This document shows, in pieces, positions 33,334 to 40,769 of a stretch of 40,769 nt of DNA. The translations under genes and the position numbers were made by a program. The number at the start of each line of letters is the position of its first letter. Position 1 is the first letter of the stretch. The notes beneath the pieces are model-generated. The model was not told where the DNA came from. It worked only from the letters and a program-made list of their open reading frames with translations, and searched no databases. This stretch comes from Peptococcaceae bacterium (GTDB lineage: Bacteria > Bacillota > Dehalobacteriia > UBA4068 > JAAVYR01), in the NCBI GenBank assembly GCA_022791255.1, contig JAAVYR010000005.1:1-40769 (forward strand), written 5' to 3'.

Positions 33334-34716
33334 TTAGGATACTTCTTCTTGTTGGGCTTGTTTTTTTAACTCATGTAACACTTTAACGGCAATGGGAAGT
33401 GCTACACAAAAGGTAATGCTGTCAGCAATTGGTTGGCTGAGTTGTACACCCAGCATATCTAGGTAATGGGGTAAAATCAAGATAACGGGTAAGAAGAATA
33501 ATCCTTGACGAGATAGTGCCAGTAGAGACGCTTCCTTATTTTTGCCGATGGTTTGCAGTAGCATATTTGCCATGACCACCAGGCTCATAAAGGGGAAAGT
33601 CAGGCATTGGGCCCGCAGAGCAAAGCTACCCATTTCGATGACAGTAAGGTCTTCGGCACGGAATAGCCGCATAATATCTGGTGCGAATATAAAGCCTAGT
33701 AGGGAGAGCACCAGTAACATAACGGCGGCTACTTTCAGGCAGAACCAAAAGGCCTCTAGTACCCGGCTATATTTCTTTGCTCCGTAATTAAAGCCGCAAA
33801 CAGGCTGGAAGCCTTGGCCAAAGCCAAGGAGGGCGGAAAGGGCAAACATGAACATTTTTGTGACGATGGTCATGGCGGCAATGGCGGGGTCGCCAAAGGG
33901 TTTTGCGCCATGATTTAAACAAATCGTGGCAATACTACTTAACGATTGACGGTAAAAGGAAGGGACGCCGCCTCGTAAAATAGTGCTGTAGATGGTCTTA
34001 TCAAAAGTGAAATTATGGAGGCGGATAGGGATAGTGCCGTGCTTTTGACACTGGATGAGCAAAATAGTGAAGCTAACAAGCTGACTAAGGACGGTCGCAA
34101 GGGCAGCTCCTTTGATGCCCATATCCAGCTGGAAAATAAAAATAGGGTCTAATAGGATGTTTAAGATGCCGCCGGTACCAATGCCTAACATGGCATAAAA
34201 TGCATTGCCCTGGAAACGAAGAATATTGTTGAGTACAAAGGCGGCTGCCATATAGGGGGCCGCAAGAAGAATATAAAAAGCATAATCTTTGGCATAGGGT
34301 AAAATGGTTTCTGTGGCGCCAAGGAGTAAGATTAAAGGTTCTAGGCAGAGGATCCCGCAAAGGGTAAGAAAGAACCCTGCGAGACACGCCGTGAAAAAAC
34401 CGGTAGCAGCTACTTTTTCTGCAGCAGATTGATTTTTTTCACCTAAAAGGCGGGAGATGTAATTCCCGGACCCCATACCTAGTGTGAAGCCAATAGCTTG
34501 GATAATCGCCATAAGAGAGAAGACAACCCCTACTGCGCCAGTAGCACTGGTGCCGCCTAAAGAAATTTTTCCTACGAAAAAAGTATCGGCTAAATTATAA
34601 ACAGCAGTAATCAGCATGCTGATGACAGTGGGCACGGCAAGTGTGGTAACAAGACGAGGAATGGGCGTTTCTGTCATTTGGGTATAGCGTTCTTCTGCTG
34701 TTAATACTTTATGCAT
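33334..34716 (-). CDS. MATE-family multidrug/Na+ efflux protein
   Basis: A 460-aa integral membrane protein with about 12 hydrophobic segments in two MatE halves. Family segments are PIPRLVTTLAVPTVISMLI, AVYNLADTFFVG (about 41-52) and GFGQGFQPVCGFNYGAK in the second half. It would export cationic compounds using an ion gradient; substrate unknown. The start at 34716 follows AAAGGAG by 8 nt; the longer in-frame ORF (to 34761) includes the ribosome site and is rejected. TATAAT on the minus strand about 40 bp upstream (near 34750) is a plausible -10. Confidence 0.9.
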   Translation of the reverse strand: MHKVLTAEERYTQMTETPIPRLVTTLAVPTVISMLITAVYNLADTFFVGKISLGGTSATGAVGVVFSLMAIIQAIGFTLGMGSGNYISRLLGEKNQSAAEKVAATGFFTACLAGFFLTLCGILCLEPLILLLGATETILPYAKDYAFYILLAAPYMAAAFVLNNILRFQGNAFYAMLGIGTGGILNILLDPIFIFQLDMGIKGAALATVLSQLVSFTILLIQCQKHGTIPIRLHNFTFDKTIYSTILRGGVPSFYRQSLSSIATICLNHGAKPFGDPAIAAMTIVTKMFMFALSALLGFGQGFQPVCGFNYGAKKYSRVLEAFWFCLKVAAVMLLVLSLLGFIFAPDIMRLFRAEDLTVIEMGSFALRAQCLTFPFMSLVVMANMLLQTIGKNKEASLLALSRQGLFFLPVILILPHYLDMLGVQLSQPIADSITFCVALPIAVKVLHELKKQAQQEEVS

Positions 34717-34829
34717 AGCGTTTACTCCTTTGCAATCGTCTTTATGTTTATTATACACCAAATCTATGCAGGGGCGGCAGAAAATTTCTTTTTGACATGG
34801 TTGGCCTGGTTGGCATGGAATGTCTTTTT

Positions 34830-34858
34830 TTGCATAAAAATAGCAGCAGAGATATGTA
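34830..34858 (+). promoter_or_regulatory. Candidate promoter of the phosphohexomutase gene
   Basis: TTGCAT (34830-34835), 17 bp, TATGTA (34853-34858). The implied leader is only about 15 nt. Confidence 0.4.
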
Positions 34859-34878
34859 AGTAGGAGCGTTGATAGGAT

Positions 34879-36306
34879 ATGGTCTTAAATCAGGAAATAA
34901 AAAAAGAAATCTTTCGGGAATATGATATTCGCGGTAATGTAGCAAAGGGGGAACTGACTCCAGCCATTATTGAACGGATAGCTTTTGCCTACGGATATTT
35001 TTTACAAGAAAATCAGATTACTCGAGCCGTACTGGGCTATGATAATCGTCCTTGTTCAGAGGATTTTGCAGCGGCAGCAGCAGCAGGACTCTCTGCTGCG
35101 GGGATTGCTGTCTTTCAGATTGGTCTTACGACGACGCCGGCTGTTTATTTTAGTCAATATTTATTGCGATGTCCTGGTGCCATGATGATTACCGCTAGTC
35201 ACAATCCCTCTGATTGGTCAGGGCTTAAGCTTGCCAAAGGATACTCTGCAACGCTGGAACCAAATGATGTCCAGCGCCTTTATGAACTGCTGAATATTTC
35301 TGGTGGGGCGTCTCTTGCTCCCGGCATTGTCAAAGAAGCGAATACCAGAGAGGCCTATCTAGGCGAAATCGTCAAAAGGGTGGGGGTGCAGCGGGGGCAT
35401 AAAGAACCGCTGCGTGTAGTGATAGACTGCGGCAATGGAGGTACGGGACTTTTTGCCTGGGAGTTATTTGAGATGCTAGGGTATCGGGTATTTCAGCTTA
35501 ATTGCGACCCAGATATGGATTATCCTCATTATTTCCCAAATCCTTCTTTAGCAGAGGCAAGGAAGCGGTTGCGGGAGATGGTAATCCATCCTTATATAAA
35601 GGCGGATATTGGTTTATCATTTGATGGTGACGGCGACCGTTTAGGAGTGATAGATGGCAATGGCAACGATGTATGGAGTGACAAAGTATTAATGGTTCTG
35701 GCAAAGGAAGTATTAGAAAAATATCGGGGCGGAAAAATCGTCTTTGATGTGAAATGTACGAATGCTTTACCAGAATACATTGCCCAGTTAGGTGGTAAGC
35801 CTATTATGTGGAAAACAGGACACTCTTATATCAAAGCCAAACTTCATGCTGAAAAAGCGGTGCTGGCTGGGGAGCGGAGCGGTCATATTTTCTATGGAAA
35901 AGAAGAATATTTCGGTTTTGACGACGCTCTTTTTGCAGGGGTAAAGCTGCTCTCTATTCTACAAAAAGAGGGTAAATCTATCACGGAATTATTAGGAGCA
36001 ATGCCCCAATATGTTACATCTCCTGAAATCAAAGTTCATTGCAGCGATACCGAGAAATATGGAGTTATGGAGAAAATTACAGAGGAGCTGCAAAATCGTT
36101 TTGGCGGGGACGCTGTTTGTACGATTAATGGTGCACGCGTGTCTATGGAGCGGGGTTGGGGTCTAGTGAGAGCCTCTTCCAATTTACCGGAGTTGGTGCT
36201 TATCTTTGAAGGGAAGACAAGGGAAGATATGGATAACATTAAAGATATTTTTCGAGAAGTCTTATCCCATTATTCCCAAATAGATAGCGTCTGGGAAAAT
36301 GAATAA
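34879..36306 (+). CDS. Phosphomannomutase/phosphoglucomutase
   Basis: A 475-aa alpha-D-phosphohexomutase. The active-site phosphoserine loop is TASHNPSDW (Ser107), the metal loop is DGDGDR (Asp249, 251, 253) and the sugar-binding loop is GERSGHIFYGKEEYFGFDD (about 333-351). The C-terminal phosphate-binding RASSNLPEL motif is near residue 433. The enzyme interconverts sugar 1- and 6-phosphates for cell-surface sugar synthesis; mannose or glucose preference cannot be told. No sugar-nucleotide genes are adjacent. ATG 34879 has GATAGG directly upstream. Confidence 0.92.
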   Translation: MVLNQEIKKEIFREYDIRGNVAKGELTPAIIERIAFAYGYFLQENQITRAVLGYDNRPCSEDFAAAAAAGLSAAGIAVFQIGLTTTPAVYFSQYLLRCPGAMMITASHNPSDWSGLKLAKGYSATLEPNDVQRLYELLNISGGASLAPGIVKEANTREAYLGEIVKRVGVQRGHKEPLRVVIDCGNGGTGLFAWELFEMLGYRVFQLNCDPDMDYPHYFPNPSLAEARKRLREMVIHPYIKADIGLSFDGDGDRLGVIDGNGNDVWSDKVLMVLAKEVLEKYRGGKIVFDVKCTNALPEYIAQLGGKPIMWKTGHSYIKAKLHAEKAVLAGERSGHIFYGKEEYFGFDDALFAGVKLLSILQKEGKSITELLGAMPQYVTSPEIKVHCSDTEKYGVMEKITEELQNRFGGDAVCTINGARVSMERGWGLVRASSNLPELVLIFEGKTREDMDNIKDIFREVLSHYSQIDSVWENE

Positions 36307-36309
36307 ACA

Positions 36310-36343
36310 AAAAAGGACCGAGAAAGTTTTCTCGGTCCTTTTT
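36310..36343. terminator. Bidirectional terminator between the mutase and the serpin genes
   Basis: AAAAAGGACCGAGAAA pairs with the arm CTCGGTCCTTTTT around a short T-rich loop; A-run on one side, T-run on the other. The two genes converge here. Confidence 0.88.
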
Positions 36344-36354
36344 ATGGATTTTTG

Positions 36355-37671
36355 TTATTCTAGGGTTTCTACTGTACCTATAAAGATAGGTAAGTTTGCC
36401 TTGGTGTCAATAATCATATAAAGGAATGGGCGGTCTAGGTAAACACTTTTTTGTTCTATCATTGCAGCCTTTTCCATTATTTCTACTGCGGTAGCTGCGC
36501 CTGCTTTGGTGCCTGCTTCATCTACGGCGATATGGGTTTTGTGGAGGACACGACTAATGGCTAAATTACCGTCTGCACTTCCCAGTGCGGAGAAGTCTGC
36601 TCTGTCTTCATCGAAAGCGTCTTTCATGCCCAGGGCTACCAGAATATTGCTCATTTCCACATCATAGTCGGCGGTGAATTTGGGAAGAGATGTTTTGATG
36701 AGCTCATCGCTGGCATTTGTAAGAATTGTTTGGAGCTTTTCGCCGGTAAGGGTATTGATATACTCGTGTAGTTTTACGTCTCTGTTAGGGAGCAGTACGG
36801 CAAAAGCATAGTTTTTCCCGTCGTAATATTTCACATAACCGGTGGCGTTTTCGTCTTCTAAGTAGGTATATTCTTCGCTATACATCATTTTCGATTTCTG
36901 TTCGGTGCCATTTTCGGTGGTGAAGACGCCGTCGTGAATATCGCTTTCATGGTAGACCTGTTCCCATTTGCCGTCAAAGGCAAGGGCATTGACCAGATAC
37001 ATAATGGCGTTTTCAGGGATATTGTCTAAAATGTTTTCAATCATACCGTCGGTCTGATTTTTTACCCAACCGTTAATAGTCTTGCAGGTTGCGTCGTTAA
37101 AGGGGGCTTTGTAGATTTCTGCGCCGTACCATTCGCCGTTGGTTTTCAGGAAATCTTCGTTGACGGTGAAATCCTCATCATCTTTGAACCAAATTGCGTT
37201 AGCAAGGGAAAGTTTGCCCTTTTCATCGGCAGGAAGGCCGCCAATGTAGGCGGAAAGATAACCGTTTAATTCTCCCACTGATAGTCCGAACACCTCTTCC
37301 ATTTGGCTTTTGGTATCTCCCGCTGCACCATTTGCAGTCATGCCTAATGCGCTCATGATGGAGAGAGGAGAGATTAAAGTATTTTTCGGTGGCTGTGATG
37401 AACTATCCAAATCTTCGTGGAAGATAGTTTGTTGCAGGAGCTTTACACCAAAGTCAGAAAGGGCAGTAACCGGTTTTTCTTCTGTAATATCAACAGGAGG
37501 ATGACTGTGACTGCTGCTATCGGTGATATTTTCCATGAGATTTACTGAAATACCTGATGGATGTCCATCATCCTCTTGCGGATTTGGTGTTTTTTCTCCG
37601 CAACCTGCCATAGCAAGGGGAAGAGATAAGGCTAGCCCTAAGCAAAGCAATTTATGCTTTTGTTTCATCAT
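36355..37671 (-). CDS. Lipoprotein serpin (serine protease inhibitor)
   Basis: A 438-aa serpin. A lipoprotein signal (LPLAMAGC, Cys about 24) and a polar spacer (to about 65) precede the serpin fold. Typical segments are NTLISPLSIMSALGMTANGA (about 98-117), NAIWFKDD, and YLVNALAFDGKWEQ. The reactive-centre hinge DEAGTKAGAATAVEIM (about 387-402) has the small residues needed for loop insertion, so it should be inhibitory. Counting P15 Gly and P14 Thr, P1 would be Lys (followed by Ala-Ala), predicting trypsin-like targets. RPFLYMI and FIGTVETLE end the fold. AAAGGA lies about 11 nt before the first ATG. It probably guards the cell surface against proteases. Confidence 0.92.
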   Translation of the reverse strand: MMKQKHKLLCLGLALSLPLAMAGCGEKTPNPQEDDGHPSGISVNLMENITDSSSHSHPPVDITEEKPVTALSDFGVKLLQQTIFHEDLDSSSQPPKNTLISPLSIMSALGMTANGAAGDTKSQMEEVFGLSVGELNGYLSAYIGGLPADEKGKLSLANAIWFKDDEDFTVNEDFLKTNGEWYGAEIYKAPFNDATCKTINGWVKNQTDGMIENILDNIPENAIMYLVNALAFDGKWEQVYHESDIHDGVFTTENGTEQKSKMMYSEEYTYLEDENATGYVKYYDGKNYAFAVLLPNRDVKLHEYINTLTGEKLQTILTNASDELIKTSLPKFTADYDVEMSNILVALGMKDAFDEDRADFSALGSADGNLAISRVLHKTHIAVDEAGTKAGAATAVEIMEKAAMIEQKSVYLDRPFLYMIIDTKANLPIFIGTVETLE

Positions 37672-37945
37672 AAAGTATCAAATCCTTTCTTGGTTAAAAA
37701 TAATTACTTCTTTTCCTGATAGACGAAAGAGGTGGAAAATTTGTTCCAGTCATAAGTTAAGGATATTGGAAAAAACAGGCTATTGTTTTCGGAAACATAT
37801 AGGTTACGCTATGCAATTGGATAATAAAATATTTTGAAAATACAAATAATTTTCTATTGACAGGAGCGGTTGTTCGTATTATTATTTTTTTATGCAAAAT
37901 GCGATGTAAGAGGCTGCATAAAACAAATTTCTTTGGAGGTGCCAT
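37672..37945. promoter_or_regulatory. Intergenic region with the acyl-CoA synthetase promoter
   Basis: This 274-bp A/T-rich gap separates the divergent serpin and synthetase genes. The plus strand carries TTGACA (37857-37862), 17 bp, TATTAT (37880-37885), a strong promoter match. I see no gene, repeat or palindromic operator in the rest, and no convincing minus-strand promoter for the serpin. Confidence 0.6.
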
Positions 37946-39610
37946 ATGGAACAGTTGTGGAGGAAAACATTAGGGGATTTGCTAGATGAAATGGCTGAAA
38001 GATTTCCCGACCATGATGCTGTTATTTATACGGATAGACCATTCCGTAAAAGCTATCAGGAGTTTCGTGATTTATGCGATGTGGTAGCCAGAGGGTTATT
38101 AGCCATGGGCATCAAGAAGGGGGACCATGTGGCCATGTGGGCTACTAACTACCCAGAATGGATATTGACCATGTTTGCTACTGCCAAAATCGGTGCAGTA
38201 CTGGTTACGGTAAATACCAACTATAAAGTATTTGAATTACAATATTTGCTACAGCAAAGCGACGCTAAAGCGTTGGTGATGATAGACGGCTTTAAAGACA
38301 GCAATTATGTAGATATTATTCAGGAGCTTTGTCCGGAGCTTTCTCAGTGTGCACCGGGAAATCTAGATAGTGAAACACTGCCTATGTTAAAAAGTATTAT
38401 CCATGTGGGAGAAGAGAGAATTCCTGGCATGTATAATTGGGAAGATATTTATGAACTGGCAAATCAAGTGCCGCAGGAAGAACTGGTGGCATTGCAGAAG
38501 ACGGTAGACCCTGACGATGTGGTGAATATGCAATATACTTCTGGTACTACCGGTTTCCCGAAAGGGGTGATGCTGACCCATTATAACATTGTCAATAATG
38601 GGAAAGGCATTGGCGACTGCATGAAGTTTACAGAAAAAGACCGTCTCTGTATTCCGGTGCCTTTTTTCCATTGCTTTGGGGCTGTACTTGCCATCATGGC
38701 TAGTGTGACCCATGGTACCACTATGGTACCAGTAGATTACTATAGTCCGAAAAAAGTAATGGCTGCTATTAGTCAAGAAAAATGCACTGCTGTCCATGGT
38801 GTGCCAACTATGTTTATTGCTATGCTGGAACATCCTGATTTTGAACAATATGATTTTAGCTCTCTTCGGACAGGCATTATGGCCGGGTCTCCTTGCCCGG
38901 TAAAAGTTATGCAGCAGGTAGTAGACCGTATGAATATGAAGGATATCTGCATTACCTATGGTTGCACAGAATGTTCTCCTGCTACTACCATGAGCAGAAC
39001 GGACGACTCTTTGCAGCTGCGTGTAGAAACAGTTGGCAAACATATGCCTCATGTAGAAACAAAAATTGTTGACCCAGAAACGGGAGAAGAATGCCCTCCT
39101 GGCGTACCTGGAGAATTTATTTCTCGGGGGTATAATACCATGAAAGGGTATTATAAAATGCCAGAAGCAACTGCACAAGTTTTGGATAAAGATGGTTGGC
39201 TTCACTCCGGGGATATTGCAACTGTAGACGAAAACGGTTATTATAGAATAACAGGGCGCATTAAAGATATGATTATCCGCGGTGGTGAAAATATTTACCC
39301 TAAGGAAATCGAAGAATTTCTATACACCCATCCGGCTGTTAAAGATGTGCAGGTCATTGGTGTTCCTAGCGAAGTATATGGGGAAGAAGTTATGGCTTGC
39401 ATCATCTTAAAAGAAGATTGTACCGCGACTGAAGAGGAGATTATGCAATTTGTCAAAGGACATATGGCACGGCATAAGACGCCTAAATATATTAAATTTG
39501 TGGATAGCTTTCCTATGAATGCGGCAGGAAAAATCCTCAAATATAAAATGCGGGAACAAGCAGTGGAAGATTTGAGATTACAGGCGGAGTCCAATAATGT
39601 TACAGCGTAA
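37946..39610 (+). CDS. AMP-forming acyl-CoA synthetase
   Basis: A 554-aa ANL-superfamily enzyme that activates a carboxylic (probably fatty) acid to its CoA thioester via an acyl-adenylate. The P-loop-like motif is YTSGTTGFPKGVML (about 197-210), ITYGCTECSP (about 338-347) is the A5-type motif, GWLHSGDIA (about 415-423) and YRITGRIKDMIIRGGENIYPKEIE (about 432-455) carry the adenylate-binding and hinge residues, and the catalytic Lys lies in NAAGKILKYKMRE near the end. Chain length preference cannot be told. GGAGGTG precedes ATG 37946. It is followed by a TIM-barrel gene after 26 bp. Confidence 0.92.
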   Translation: MEQLWRKTLGDLLDEMAERFPDHDAVIYTDRPFRKSYQEFRDLCDVVARGLLAMGIKKGDHVAMWATNYPEWILTMFATAKIGAVLVTVNTNYKVFELQYLLQQSDAKALVMIDGFKDSNYVDIIQELCPELSQCAPGNLDSETLPMLKSIIHVGEERIPGMYNWEDIYELANQVPQEELVALQKTVDPDDVVNMQYTSGTTGFPKGVMLTHYNIVNNGKGIGDCMKFTEKDRLCIPVPFFHCFGAVLAIMASVTHGTTMVPVDYYSPKKVMAAISQEKCTAVHGVPTMFIAMLEHPDFEQYDFSSLRTGIMAGSPCPVKVMQQVVDRMNMKDICITYGCTECSPATTMSRTDDSLQLRVETVGKHMPHVETKIVDPETGEECPPGVPGEFISRGYNTMKGYYKMPEATAQVLDKDGWLHSGDIATVDENGYYRITGRIKDMIIRGGENIYPKEIEEFLYTHPAVKDVQVIGVPSEVYGEEVMACIILKEDCTATEEEIMQFVKGHMARHKTPKYIKFVDSFPMNAAGKILKYKMREQAVEDLRLQAESNNVTA

Positions 39611-39636
39611 AAACAGGTGAGAGAGGAGGAACTATC

Positions 39637-40449
39637 ATGAAATTCGCTTTTTCTACAATCGGTTGTCCTGAGTGGAGTTGGAAAGACATGGTTGCTACGG
39701 CAAAAGACCTGGGGTATGACGGGATTGAAATTCGTGGCATTGCCAATGAGTTGTATGTGCCCAAAACCACGCCTTTTTTGCCTGAAAATATTGCTGCCAC
39801 AAAAAAGCTCTTAAAAGAAAAAAATCTGGAAATTTCCATGCTGACTTCAGCTTGTTCCTTTCATAACAAAAATACTATTGCGCGGCATATGGCAGGGGGT
39901 AGGGAATATATCGACCTTGCTCATGAAGCAGGGGTGCCCTTCATTCGCGTCATGTGTGAGCAGACTGCTGACCCGCAAATGGAAATAGACTTAGCCTTTG
40001 TATCAGAAAATTATGCCAAACTTGCTGAATATGCCAAAGGCAGCGGCGTTACTGTCCTCATGGAAACCAACGGTGCATTGGCTAATACGAAAAAAATGAA
40101 ATCCTTCATTGCGCCGTTAGAAGCCCAAGGTCTTCCGGTGGGAGTTCTCTGGGATATTCATCATCCCTTCCGTTTCTTTGGCGAGTCTATCCAGACCACT
40201 TATGATAATATCGGAGAATTTGTTAAATACATCCATATTAAAGACTCTATTATGGAAAATGGTGAAGTAAAGTATAAGATGCTAGGCAAGGGAGATATTC
40301 CCAATAGAGAGCTGCTCATCTTTCTGAATAATAATAATTATAAAAGTTATGTTTCGCTGGAATGGGTAAGACGCTGGAATAAAGATTTAGAAGCGGCTGG
40401 CATTGTCTTTCCGCAATTTATCCAGTATGTACGGCGGATTGTGAAATAG
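39637..40449 (+). CDS. Xylose isomerase-like TIM-barrel protein (sugar phosphate isomerase/epimerase family)
   Basis: A 270-aa TIM barrel of the AP-endonuclease-2 superfamily. It starts MKFAFSTIGCPEWSWKDMV with GYDGIEIRG. Probable metal ligands are the Glu of MET-N (about 142), the Asp/His of WDIHHP (about 171-176), the His of IHIKDS (about 200) and the Glu of SLEW (about 246). The substrate is unknown; relatives act on sugars, inosose or hydroxypyruvate. GAGAGGAGG precedes ATG 39637. It is probably cotranscribed with the acyl-CoA synthetase, an unusual pairing without an obvious shared pathway. Confidence 0.85.
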   Translation: MKFAFSTIGCPEWSWKDMVATAKDLGYDGIEIRGIANELYVPKTTPFLPENIAATKKLLKEKNLEISMLTSACSFHNKNTIARHMAGGREYIDLAHEAGVPFIRVMCEQTADPQMEIDLAFVSENYAKLAEYAKGSGVTVLMETNGALANTKKMKSFIAPLEAQGLPVGVLWDIHHPFRFFGESIQTTYDNIGEFVKYIHIKDSIMENGEVKYKMLGKGDIPNRELLIFLNNNNYKSYVSLEWVRRWNKDLEAAGIVFPQFIQYVRRIVK

Positions 40450-40482
40450 AAGATTACTAACATAGGGATTATAACATATGTG

Positions 40483-40540
40483 AAAATACCTACTGTCTTT
40501 GATGATATGTTTATTATCAGGTGGCAGTAGGTATTTTTAA
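40483..40540 (+). terminator. Terminator after the TIM-barrel gene
   Basis: AAAATACCTACTG (40483-40495) pairs with CAGTAGGTATTTT (40525-40537) across a loop of about 29 nt, followed by TT. Cassette 4's flank starts immediately after. Confidence 0.75.
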
Positions 40541-40548
40541 TATCAAAA

Positions 40549-40631
40549 ATTCGGAAGTAGAGGGAGTGGTGTTTTCGTAAAAAGCATCATAATTTGTAGC
40601 TGTTACACTCAGCCTCTCCCTGCTGCTCTCC
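40549..40631. repeat. Cassette-flanking sequence and start-less signal block in front of cassette 4
   Basis: TTCGGAAGTAGAGGGAGTGG...TTTTCGTAAAAAGC and the following CATCATAAT-TTGTAGCTG match the sequence before cassette 3 (25474-25551) almost base for base. The same TAA (40590-40592) precedes the hydrophobic LSLSLLL frame, and the same RKKHHN stretch lies in another frame. Confidence 0.7.
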
Positions 40632-40769
40632 ATGGTTCCCCCTATCCCACAGGCGGCATGGGCGGCGCCAAGCAGTACCAATAGTGCGCCGGCGTTGAGC
40701 TTAGCATTGGCTAGCAATGTGAAATACCAGCTGGAAAACGGCAAGACATACACGTTAAGTGCGGCTAGC
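40632..40769 (+). CDS. Glycine-rich secreted-type protein, cassette 4 (5' part, cut by window end)
   Basis: 46 codons from the internal ATG: MVPPIPQAAWAAPSST, then NSAPALSLALASNVKYQLEN and a GKTYTLSAAS end. This matches cassette 2 (from 23851) nearly throughout, including identical DNA over the signal block, and differs from cassette 3 after APSST. The frame continues upstream to TAA 40590-40592 without a start codon. The rest is outside the window. Confidence 0.6.
   Translation, partial: MVPPIPQAAWAAPSSTNSAPALSLALASNVKYQLENGKTYTLSAAS

Noticed and set aside
34792-34825. TTGACA with GGTTGGC direct repeats upstream of the mutase gene as promoter
   Set aside because: No acceptable -10 at 16-18 bp; the TTGCAT/TATGTA pair downstream fits better.
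38387-39205. Antisense ORF of 272 codons opposite the acyl-CoA synthetase
   Set aside because: The plus-strand frame carries all family motifs; the antisense product has no recognisable feature.

Overview
The window looks like a chromosome segment of a Bacillota (Firmicutes) bacterium. Evidence is the gene order rimP-nusA-ylxR-L7Ae-infB-rbfA-nrnA-truB-ribF-rpsO-pnp, followed by dacF, an M16 peptidase and a YlmC/YmxH protein, together with strong AGGAGG-type ribosome sites, frequent GTG/TTG starts and many hairpin-plus-T-run terminators. An anaerobic gut member such as a Negativicute is a guess from gene content; the sequence does not prove it. There is no phage, transposase, tRNA, rRNA or CRISPR array.

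Layout: 1-235 is the 3' end of a glycine-rich secreted-type ORF plus its flanking repeat. 251-11810 is the translation/RNA-metabolism cluster (rimP to pnp), with a promoter-terminator leader, a separate rpsO promoter and terminators after rpsO and pnp. 11822-18700 holds a MerR/TipAS regulator with a textbook MerR promoter, a flavin reductase, a NodB-like protein lacking its catalytic motifs (in the ylxY position), dacF, an M16 peptidase, a glycine-zipper membrane protein divergent from a TetR regulator across a palindromic promoter-operator, and a PRC-barrel protein. 18699-22657 is a minus-strand thiamine operon thiD-thiC-thiM-thiE behind a TPP riboswitch and terminator. It makes the pyrimidine and salvages the thiazole; no thiazole-synthesis gene is in the window. 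dapB follows.

23643-27005 is the most unusual part: two tandem glycine-rich ORFs (cassettes 2 and 3). Part of cassette 1 (window start) and part of cassette 4 (window end) belong to the same family. The cassettes share a nearly identical truncated signal-peptide block at the 5' end and a constant 3' block, with different middles. Cassettes 3 and 4 have no usable start codon in front of the signal peptide: a TAA sits directly upstream. Each is bordered by a repeated ~65-100 bp box with an inverted repeat. I interpret this as a possible reservoir of silent or variable surface-protein cassettes. Decay of a secreted protein family is the main alternative. Both window ends lie inside this family, which fits a multicopy repeat that broke the assembly.

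27104-40538 carries accessory housekeeping genes: a Y-family polymerase with a YolD-like partner, a lipoprotein, a small DUF1622-type membrane protein, a TfoX_C/2-hydroxyacid-dehydrogenase fusion, endonuclease IV, an AlkD-type protein, a MATE pump, a phosphohexomutase, a lipoprotein serpin, and an acyl-CoA synthetase paired with a TIM-barrel isomerase-like gene. All assignments come from reading motifs; no database search was possible.
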